Part shown: piece after piece, positions 23,622 through 33,991 of the stretch | Position numbering within the stretch: the stretch's first letter is position 1 | How the letters are laid out: each line of letters begins with the position of its first letter | DNA from: Elephas maximus indicus | Lineage: Eukaryota; Chordata; Mammalia; Proboscidea; Elephantidae | Assembly (NCBI RefSeq): GCF_024166365.1 | Contig: NC_064820.1 | Coordinates: forward strand, 134,188,001 to 134,252,000 | Direction of reading: 5' to 3' | DNA: 64,000 nt | Made by a program: the position numbers and the translations under genes | The notes under the pieces: model-generated | What the model saw: only the letters and a program-made list of their open reading frames with translations | What the model was told of the DNA's origin: nothing | The model's database searches: none

Positions 23622-23978
23622 TATGGTGTTGGTGAAGAATACTGAATACAGCATGGACTGCCAGAAGAATGAACAAGTCTGTTTGGGAAGAATTATAGCC
23701 AGAGTGCTTTGTGGATGGTGAGACTTCATCTCACATACTTTGGACATGTTAACAGGAGGGACCAGTCCCTGCAGAAGGACTTCATGCTTGGTTAGGTAGA
23801 GGGTCAGTGAAAAAGAGGAAGACCCCTGACAAGATGTATTGATGCAGTGGCTACAACAATGTGCTCAAACATAGCAATGATTGTGAAGATAGTGTAGAAT
23901 CGGGCAGTGCTTTGTTCTGTTGTACTTAGCATCACCATGGGTTGGAACTGATGCAACAGGACCTAACAACAATAAAAA
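23622..23978 (+). mobile_element. RTE/BovB-like LINE, 3' fragment
   Basis: Matches the C-terminal coding end and tail of the RTE at 19213-21188, read in the opposite orientation: TGGACTGCCAGAAGAATGAA, CTTTGGACATGTTAACAGGA, then ATGGGTTGGAACTGATGCAA and ACCTAACAACAATAAA. 5'-truncated and frameshifted. Confidence 0.85.
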
Positions 23979-24506
23979 TAAGCAGCCTTGTGACAGAGTG
24001 TTTCTATAGATAAAGTCATCTTAAGGATCAAGAATAGTATGGAACTAGGAAAAGAATAGCTTTACTGAAGCCTAAAATGATCAGACTGTCTGAAGCATGA
24101 TCTGTTCTGGATGACAATTTTAGGAGGGACATTGGCAAACTGGAGTGTATCTGAAGAAGGGCACTTTGAAAATCATACAATTTAAGGGACTATTAAAGGA
24201 CTTGGATATGTTTGATATAGTAAAAATATTTGAGGTAGAATAAATGCTTCAATTATTTGAAGGACTAACTTCTGGAAAGCAGATTAAGATCTAATTTATA
24301 CTATTCAGAGAAAACTGAGGCCAGTAAAGGGAGATATACAGTGTTGGTTCCATTTAATAACATTTTTCTAACAAAGATAGAAATATGCTGCCTTTTTAAG
24401 TAGCGACTTTCCCTCCCACTGGAAATGCCTAGGTGGAGTACAGATAATCAACTCTTGGGAAGTTATTTGGAAGGTCCCCGCACTATGTTGCCTAGATATT
24501 CTCTAA

Positions 24507-24615
24507 GACAGCAGTTCCCAACCATGGCTAGATCAAAATCACACTGAGAAACTTTTCAAAAATATAGGTTCTGGAAACCTATGCCATAGACTCCACTTCT
24601 GGAAATCTAAGGCAG
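24507..24615 (+). mobile_element. MER5-like hAT-Charlie remnant
   Basis: GCAGTTCCCAACCATGGCTA, TCAAAATCACACTGAGAAAC and ACTCCACTTCTGGAAATCT are in the order expected of MER5-type MITEs. The far end is missing. Confidence 0.45.
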
Positions 24616-24639
24616 AGAGAATGAAAGAGAGAGAAAGGA

Positions 24640-25160
24640 ATGGGATAAGAATTGAGATGAAGGCAGGGCCTGACTCATGCAGGGACCAAAAATAACATAT
24701 CAGGGATTTTGTACTTGATCCTAAGAGTAAAGGAAACCACTGCTGGTTTTAAAGCATGTGTGTATGTGAGTGGAATGTGAGTACTAAGTACCCAGATCCG
24801 AGTCGCATTTTTAAATGATAATCCTGACTACTTTGTAGAAAATAGATCCACAGTGAGACAAAAGGAACATGAGAAATTTTGGTATCACAGATAAGAATCA
24901 TATAGAATTAGAGAGGAAAAAATACATGTGAGCTATTTTTAGGGGATATAGTAAGCAGGACTTTGTAATGGATTTGACTTGAGGGCAAAGGGTAGTAGTG
25001 TGTTCTCAAACACAATTTCTCGGCTTGGGTCTTGTGCAATTGAGTGAATGGCAGTACCATTCACTGGAACAGAGCCACTGAATAATAAAAAATGTGAAGA
25101 GGACATTATGATTTAGTCTTGGATATGTTGAGATTTCAGATGCCTTTGAGATAATGAAAT
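24640..25160 (-). mobile_element. Ancient L2 LINE fragment, antisense
   Basis: The pattern parallels the L2-like segment at 45500-46345: a loss-of-material block (TTTGTACTTGATCCTAAGAG), a GATAATCCTGACTACTTTGT block and the TTGGATATGTTGAGATTTCA block. In reverse these correspond to the L2 RT C-terminal region. Strongly decayed. Confidence 0.5.
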
Positions 25161-25354
25161 ACATTTATTGAATAAACTGTGGCATATGTGAGTCTGAAAG
25201 TCTGAGGAAAGGCAAAACAACCTGGTTCCCTTCTACTGCTAAGTATCCTGTAAAGAAAGAAAGGCCCATACAAATCATGCTTAGATAACAGCTTTAGCAA
25301 TTTCAGAGTATATTTAATGTTAGATTTATCAGGATTATTGGCATCTTGCCTGCT

Positions 25355-25620
25355 AGAGGAAGTACAGCCAGAATGCTCCTCAGAAAGGAGGGTGGTGAGA
25401 TTTCATCTTACATACTTTGGATATGTTACCAGGAGGGACTAGTCCTTGGAGAAGACATTATGCTTGGTAAAGTAGAGGGTAAGTGAAAAAAAGGATGGCC
25501 CTCAACATGACGGATTGACTCAGTGGCTGCAACAATGGGCTCAAGCTGTCTTTTTTGGTCTGATTTGTTATTTTCAGAATCAACCTGATGACACTTAACA
25601 ATAGCAGTAACAACCCTGCT
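25355..25620 (+). mobile_element. RTE/BovB-like LINE 3' fragment with a foreign insert
   Basis: RTE C-terminal text (CAGCCAGAATGCTCCTCAGA, ATACTTTGGATATGTTACCA, GCTGCAACAATGGGCTCAAG) is followed by 32 bases (25545-25576) that are not RTE, then the RTE tail ACACTTAACAATAGCAGTAA. The expected segment between those points is missing. The 32 bases are identical to 22547-22578. Confidence 0.8.
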
Positions 25621-26153
25621 GGTGTCATCTATTAATTAAATCAAACAGGATTTTTAAGAACAAAGATAAAGATGAAAGCTCTTAGAGTTGTGGTTAACAT
25701 GCTTGGCTATGTCTGCAGCCATACTACAATGATTATTTGATAACAAGATAGCTCGTGCACTCTTGTGGGAGCTGAAAGGACTTCAAAGAAATCTTCTCCC
25801 ATCTTCCTTAGTTTCTGCAGGAGAGAAGGCAGGAGCATGTGGAGTGAGCGAATAGGATATGTAAGCTGAGAAAGGAGTCCAAATAAATTGCAGGGGAGTG
25901 ATGGAAGAGCATAAAACACACAAACACATACACACAAACAGTATCTCTGGCAAACAGGTAAGTTTAAAAAAAAATTGGGAATAATACAAGAAGAAAAAAG
26001 CAGCCACAGCTATGTTAGAAGTTTCCTCTCTATTATTAGTTGGCAATCTGTGATAAAACATGGTTCCAGTCACACCATTTCCTAATAAAAATTTCACTGA
26101 CAAAATAAACACTGAAAAAGTCCGAGAAGCATCTCTAATTAGAAAGCCAGGAG

Positions 26154-28389
<2,236 letters not shown>

Positions 28390-29811
28390 CTCTGGAAGGA
28401 ATCTGTTCTGTTTGTTTTCTGGGCAATTGGCTACAGAAAGAGATGCGAAGACTATGTGTTACAGTGGTTCATTTAGGAGCTTACAGGGATTGACTAGGCA
28501 CTATACCCGTGTGGCTTTACCAGGTGAAGTGAGCTAACTACCAGCAAACACTGAAGGAAATTTGAAACTTGATCACACCAGCTGTTCCTAGGCCTCAGAT
28601 TTCCCATATTCACTTTCTTTTCCCTTTCACAATTTTGGATATTTTTATTAATTTTATTGTATGCGTGCCCTTTATTGTTAATCATCTCAATTCCTACTTA
28701 GAAAGTGACATAAGTAAAGTGTGTAACAAGTGAGACTAAGTAGGTTTGAGTCTTAACTGCTCATGTATCCAAAATCTGTTTTGTTATTTCAACAATTCCA
28801 TTTGGCATTCTTTTGCTCACGCCCCCTCACACGCTCTGGGCTCCTATCACTTTATGGAAAAAAATGCGAAGCGAAATACCCAAAGGCAGGGGAAAACCAA
28901 AGTCACCAAGCCACGTACTGTAGTCCCAGGTGGGCAATTAACCACTTCAGTGCCGCCGTAGTACAAGCTTGCCTTGCACATCTAAGCTGGTGACTCAACA
29001 CACTTTCTCTGAGTTTTCTCCCTGATCCTTTTTTACCCTGCTCTGAGGCAGTGACGGAGCTCCTCACAGTGTTCTCACTAATTATCTCTGACATGCAGTT
29101 GGCAACCTTATTTGTGAGGCTTTGTCTATATTCTGTGCTAGGTTGGCCTCACCCCTTGGGAGATGAGAAGATGTGTGTCTTTGAATCAAAAGATCTGAAA
29201 ATGCAGTCAAGATGTACTCCTGTGATCCCTTAATATACTTTAAGCCAGGGGCCCTTTTATTGTCTCTCAAACACCATCTCCCAAATGCACTGCAGTGTCA
29301 GCCTATTCTTCAAAGTGCCCTTGCAGAGAGCACCTGACGTCTACAGCTGCAAGGAAAAGCAAAGGACAAACTCACCCCTGCTGCTCATCACTCAGGGCAT
29401 GGGAATACATCAGGAGGAGATGCTACTTTTCTCCCTGAGATTGGGGGTCAGTGTACAATGTCTCTCAATTCCAAAATTTCCCAATGCTTGCTGAAGACAG
29501 TAGTTTGTACGGGTATGTTTTTTTTGGCATGGCATTGATTTTTCCAACAACATCTCCCATGTGGAAATTGAGACAAAATAAAGCTGAATAAAATATAATG
29601 TCTCTTGCTCGAAGGTTTAGGGATTTGAGTAGGTGGATGCTCTCCTCCTTCCCTACTCCCCTTCTCCCCATCCAGGCTCCTTTACCTCGTCTTCACTGTT
29701 GCCTCCAGGAGAACCTGTGGTACCTATGGCTCAACCGCTGATTTTAGAACAAGGACAATCAACTCAAGTCCTGATAACTGAAGCTCAAAGTGGTTTCTTT
29801 AGCCTGAAATT
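28390..29811. other. Unassigned stretch
   Basis: No gene or confidently named repeat. Short open frames on both strands show no conserved motif. Confidence 0.5.
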
Positions 29812-29824
29812 ATGTATTTAGCTT

Positions 29825-30273
29825 GTTGTTGTTGTTTTTAGGTGCCATTGAGTCAGTTCCTACTCATAGCGACCCTATGCACAACAGAACGAAGCACTGC
29901 CCAGTCCTGAGCCGTCCTTACAATCATTGTTATGCTTGAGCTCCTTGTTGCAGCCACTGTGTCAATCCACCTTGTTGAGGGTCTTCCTCTTTTCTGCTGA
30001 CCCTGTACTCTGCCAAGCATGATGTCCTTCTCCAGGGACTGATCCCTCCTGACAACATGTCCAAAGTATGTAAGACGCAGTCTCGCCATCCTTGCCTCTA
30101 AGGAGCATTCTGGCTGTACTTCTTCTAAGACATATTTGTTCATTCTTTTGGCAGTCCATGGTATATTCAATATTCTTCGCCAGCTCTACACTTTAAAGGT
30201 ATCAATTCTTTTTCGGTCTCCCTTATTCATTGTCCAGCTTTCATATGCATATGATGTGACTGAAAACACCATG
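29825..30273 (-). mobile_element. RTE/BovB-like LINE, 5'-truncated
   Basis: Reverse-oriented RTE end: tail GTTGTTGTTGTTTTTAGGTG at left, then the same C-terminal coding blocks as 19213-21188 (the minus frame 29853-30170 reads NIPWTAKRMNKYVLEEV...). The insertion is flanked by ATGTATTTAGCTT at 29812-29824 and 30351-30363. Between the RTE's truncated 5' end and the right duplication lies about 70 bp that is not RTE. Confidence 0.9.
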
Positions 30274-30279
30274 TTTGAG

Positions 30280-30435
30280 TTTTTTGTATATTATAAAATA
30301 TAAACTTAAATAGAAATTTGGCAAGTATCTGAACAATTATACTGTTGACCATGTATTTAGCTTAGTCAGCAGTATAATTGTTCGGATAATTGCCAAATTT
30401 CTATTTAAGTTTATATTTTAAAATATATAAAAATG
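30280..30435. repeat. Inverted repeat (about 65-70-bp arms, 15-bp loop)
   Basis: The left arm 30280-30349 is an almost exact reverse complement of the right arm 30365-30435 (for example AAATAGAAATTTGGCAAGTA against the reverse of TAATTGCCAAATTTCTATTT). The loop, 30350-30364, is essentially the right target-site duplication of the adjacent RTE. The left arm is therefore inside the inserted DNA and the right arm is genomic flank. Confidence 0.93.
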
Positions 30436-30510
30436 CCTTTAGTTACCATAGGAGATATTCTGTCTGCCTTTCAGGCCCATGTCAGGTCATATGAATATAA
30501 AAGCATAACC

Positions 30511-31477
30511 GGAGGCGGAGCCAAGATGGCGGACTAGGCAGACGCTACCTCGGATCCCTCTTACAACAAAGACTCGGAAAAACAAGTGAATAGATCACAT
30601 ACATAACAATCTATGAACCCTGAACAACAAACACAGATTTAGAGACAGAGAACGAACTAATACGGGGAAGCAGCGATTGTTTCCAGAGCCTGGAGCCAGC
30701 GTACCAGTCAGGTACGGCACAAGCACAGAGAGCTGCTCCACCCCCCTGAACTAACCCTGGGAGGGGGACCAGCCGGTTCCGCGGGCGGCGTGGGACGCAG
30801 CCGGTAGGAGAAGTCCCCGGGAGGCAGTGACTGGTCTTGGAGCAGAAGGAGCAGCGTCCGAGCCGGGGAACCGTCCTGCAGGGATTTGCACTGGACGCAG
30901 GCGGCTTCATTAACACCTGAATAGCCTGAGCCAGAGGGAGAACTCTGATAGGGATCTGACTGCATTTTTTTTTAGCGGATTTTCTGGAAAAACTAGTTTC
31001 CCAGTGATGGCTCGGAGACAACAATCCATATCAAACCACTTAAAGAAGCAGACCATGACAGCTTCTCCAACCCCCCAAACAAAAGAATCAAAATCTTTCC
31101 CAAATGAAGATACAATCTTGGAATTATCAGATACAGAATATAAAAAACTAATTTACAGAATGCTTAATGATATCACAAATGAAATTAGGATAACTGCAGA
31201 AAAAGCCAAGGAACACACTGATAAAACTGTTGAAGAACTCAAAAAGATTATTCAAGAACATAGTGGAAAAATTAATAAGTTGCAAGAATCCATAGAGAGA
31301 CAACATGTAGAAATCCAAAAGATTAACAATAAAATAACAGAATTAGACAACGCACTAGGAAGTCAGAGGAGCAGACTCGAGCAATTAGAATGCAGACTGG
31401 GACATCTGGAGGACCAGGGAATCAACACCAACATAGCTGAAAAAAAATCAGATAAAAGAATTTAAAAAAATGAAGAA
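30511..31477 (+). mobile_element. Outer L1, 5' segment (5'UTR and ORF1 start)
   Basis: Starts GGAGGCGGAGCCAAGATGGC directly after AAAAGCATAACC (30499-30510), which recurs after the poly(A) at 44663-44674, so this is the true 5' end. The 5'UTR is only 496 bp because the 543-bp interval present in the inner L1 (31867-32409) is missing at 30900|30901. The YY1-like motif AAGATGGCGG is at 30523-30532. The segment ends where the inner L1 inserted. It continues at 38834. Confidence 0.95.
31007..31465 (+). pseudogene. ORF1: Outer L1 ORF1, N-terminal part
   Basis: Starts MARRQQSISNHLKKQ and covers the N-terminal region and coiled coil of the L1 RNA-binding chaperone. A single A-to-T change makes TAA at 31463-31465, where the inner copy has ATT AAA, 12 bases before the insertion point. 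The rest of this ORF1 lies at 38821-39379. It is thus broken by both a stop and the nested insertion. I take ATG at 31007 as the start; the preceding GTG is in frame but unlikely. Confidence 0.93.
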
Positions 31478-31674
31478 GAGGCGGAGCCAAGATGGCGGAC
31501 TAGGCAGACGCTACCTCGGATCCCTCTTACAACAAAGACACGGAAAAACAAGTGAATCGATCACATACATAACAATCTACGAACCCTGAACAACAAACAC
31601 AGATTTAGAGACGGAGAACGAACTAATACGGGGAAGCAGCGATTGTTTCCAGAGCCTGGAGCCAGCATACCAGT

Positions 31675-32190
31675 CAGGTACGGCACAAGCACAGAGACCT
31701 GCTCCACCCCCCTGAACTAACCCCGGGAGGGGGACTAGCCGGTTCCACGGGCGGCGTGGGACGCAGCCGTTAGGAGAAGTCCCCGGGAGGCAGTGACTGA
31801 TCTTGGAGCAGAAAGAGTAGCATCCGAGCCGGGGAACCGTCCCACAGGGATTTGGACTGCACGCAGGTACGCCATAAACACGGAGAGTTGCTCCACCCCC
31901 TGAACTAACCCCGGGAAGGTGACCATCCGGGTCGCGCGGGCGGCGTGGGACGCAGCCGGTAGGAGAAGTCCCCGGGAGGCAGCGACTGGTATTGGAGCGG
32001 GGAGAACAGCGTTCCAGCCGGGACACTCGGTCGCGGCACAAGCACGGGGAGCTACTCCACCCATCTGAACTAACCCCGGGAGGGGGCCCACCTGGTTCAC
32101 GGGGGCGGCACGGCCACGCGGCTGGAGGGACGAGAAGTCCCCGGGAGGCAGCGACTGATTTTGGAGTCGAGAGTGCACCGTCCCAGTAGG
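31675..32190 (+). repeat. Three tandem 5'UTR monomers
   Basis: Each unit contains CTGAACTAACCCCGGGA and AGAAGTCCCCGGGAGGCAG in the same spacing, and most carry GGCGGCGTGGGACGCAGCCG. They differ by many substitutions. The outer L1 keeps only one unit (30700-30900). Monomeric 5'UTRs are known from mouse L1; similar organisation here is read directly from the repeat. Confidence 0.8.
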
Positions 32191-32409
32191 GGAGCCTTGA
32201 CGCTGGGCGTGGGGCTGGAAGCGGAGGATCTGACCGTGACTCCAGCGGGCCAGACCCCCCGGGGGCAATCTCCACACAGACAGCACACATAGGCGACGCG
32301 CCCGCGGGAATCTCAGATATAAGAGTCATTCCAAGCAAGACAAGCAACTCTGGCTATATTCTGAGGTGCTACTCTCCTATCTCTCTGTTCCCTCCCCCAC
32401 CCTCCCCAG
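31867..32409 (+). other. Candidate spliceosomal intron in L1 5'UTR
   Basis: In the inner L1 this interval starts ACGCAG|GTACGC and ends in a strong pyrimidine tract (32371-32408, CTACTCTCCTATCTCTCTG and CCTCCCCCACCCTCCCCAG) before |GCGGCTTC. In the outer L1 the same flanks are joined directly at 30900|30901 (ACGCAG|GCGGCTTC). The length is 543 bp. Donor CAG|GTA and acceptor CAG|G match consensus U2-type sites. Confidence 0.8.
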
Positions 32410-32516
32410 GCGGCTTCATTAACATCTGAATAGCCTGAGCCAGAGGGAGAACTCTGATAGGGATCTGACTGCAGTTTTTTTTTAGCGGATTTTCTGGAAA
32501 AACTAGTTTCCCAGTG

Positions 32517-33533
32517 ATGGCTCGGAGACAACAATCCATATCAAACCACTTAAAGAAGCAGACCGTGACAGCTTCTCCAACTCCCCAAACAAAAGAATCA
32601 AAATCTTTCCCAAATGAAGATACAATTTTGGAATTATCAGATACAGAATATAAAAAACTAATTTACAGAATGCTTAATGATATCACAAATGAAATTAGGA
32701 TATCTGCAGAAAAAGCCAAGGAACACACTGATAAAACTGTTGAAGAACTCAAAAAGATTATTCAAGAACATACTGGAAAAATTAATAAGTTGCAAGAATC
32801 CATAGAGAGACAACATGTAGAAATCCAAAAGATTAACAATAAAATAACAGAATTAGACAACACACTAGGAAGTCAGAGGAGCAGACTCGAGCAATTAGAA
32901 TGCAGACTGGGACATCTGGAGGACCAGGGAATCAACACCAACATAGCTGAAAAAAAATCAGATAAAAGAATTAAAAAAAATGAAGAAACCCTAAGAATTA
33001 TGTGGGACTCTATCAAGAAGGATAACCTGCGGGTGATTGGAGTCCCAGAACAGGGAGGGGGGACAGAAAACACAGAGAAAATAGTTGAAGAACTTCTGAC
33101 AGAAAACTTCCCTGACATCATGAAAGACGAAAGGATATCTATCCAAGATGCTCATCGAACCCCATTTAAGATTGATCCAAAAAGAAAAACACCAAGACAT
33201 ATTATCATCAAACTCACCAAAACCAAAGATAAACAGAAAATTTTAAAAGCAGCCAGGGAGAAAAGAAAGGTTTCCTTCAAGGGAGAATCAATAAGAATAT
33301 GTTCTGACTACTCAGCAGAAACCATGCAGGCAAGAAGGGAATGGGACGACATATACAGAACACTGAAGGAGAAGAACTGCCAACCAAGGATCATATATCC
33401 AGCAAAACTCTCTCTGAAATATGAAGGCGAAATTAAGATATTTACAGACAAACACAAGTTTAGAGAATTTGCAAAAACCAAACCAAAGCTACAAGAAATA
33501 CTAAAGGATATTGTTTGGTCAGAGAACCAATAA
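32517..33533 (+). CDS. ORF1: Inner L1 ORF1 protein, 338 aa
   Basis: A nucleic-acid-binding chaperone that trimerises and coats L1 RNA in cytoplasmic particles. The start chosen is ATG at 32517 (MARRQQSISNHLKKQ); the upstream in-frame GTG is not needed, and 338 aa equals human ORF1p. A heptad-rich coiled coil spans about residues 70-145 (ELKKIIQEHTGKINKLQ... to LEQLECRLGHLEDQ). The RRM-like domain is about residues 160-255, including NLRVIGVPE and HIIIKLTKTKDK. The basic C-terminal domain follows to WSENQ. No stops or frameshifts. The outer copy provides a close comparison. Confidence 0.96.
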   Translation: MARRQQSISNHLKKQTVTASPTPQTKESKSFPNEDTILELSDTEYKKLIYRMLNDITNEIRISAEKAKEHTDKTVEELKKIIQEHTGKINKLQESIERQHVEIQKINNKITELDNTLGSQRSRLEQLECRLGHLEDQGINTNIAEKKSDKRIKKNEETLRIMWDSIKKDNLRVIGVPEQGGGTENTEKIVEELLTENFPDIMKDERISIQDAHRTPFKIDPKRKTPRHIIIKLTKTKDKQKILKAAREKRKVSFKGESIRICSDYSAETMQARREWDDIYRTLKEKNCQPRIIYPAKLSLKYEGEIKIFTDKHKFREFAKTKPKLQEILKDIVWSENQ

Positions 33534-33991
33534 TATCAGATATCAGCACAACACAAGGTCACAAAACAGAACGTCCTGATATCAACTCAAATAGGGAAAT
33601 CACAAAAACAAACAAATTAAGATTAATTAAAAAAAAAATACACATAACAGGGAATCATGGAAGTCAATAGGTAAAAGATCACAATAATCAAAAAGAGGGA
33701 CTAAATACAGGAGGCATTGAACTGCCATATGGAGAGTGATACAAGGCGATATAGAACAATACAAGTTAGGTTTTTACTTAGAAAAATAGGGGTATATAAT
33801 GAGGTAACCACAAAAAGGTATAACAACTCTATAACTCAAGACAAAAACCAAGAAAAACGTAACGACTCAACTAACATAAAGTCAAACACTATGAAAGTGA
33901 GGATCTCACAATTTACTAAGAAAAACGCCTCAGCACAAAAAAGTATGTGGAAAAATGAAATTGTCAACAACACACATAAAAAGGCATCAAA
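33534..33991 (+). other. Inner L1 inter-ORF region with 92-codon frame
   Basis: At 458 bp this gap is much longer than the 63 bp of human L1. A Lys/Asn-rich frame runs 33717-33995 (starts MNCHMESDTRRY, ends NTHKKASK). Its TGA overlaps the ORF2 ATG as ATGA at 33992-33995. The outer L1 has the same frame and overlap (39567-39845). By eye the two copies differ by six amino-acid changes and one silent change, which does not suggest protein constraint. The overlap could still matter for ORF2 translation by re-initiation. Confidence 0.7.

Larger units (their letters stand above)
31478..32516 (+). promoter_or_regulatory. Inner L1 5'UTR / internal promoter
   Basis: A GC-rich leader, unlike the AT-rich coding body. 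It opens GAGGCGGAGCCAAGATGGCG with the YY1-type motif AAGATGGCGG at 31489-31498, in the same position as the known YY1 site that sets the start of transcription in human L1. It contains three tandem, diverged units of roughly 160-190 bp (about 31675-31866, 31867-32034 and 32035-32190), each with GCTCCACCC...CTGAACTAACCC and AGAAGTCCCCGGGAGGCAG. A candidate intron runs 31867-32409. ORF1 begins at 32517. Confidence 0.85.
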
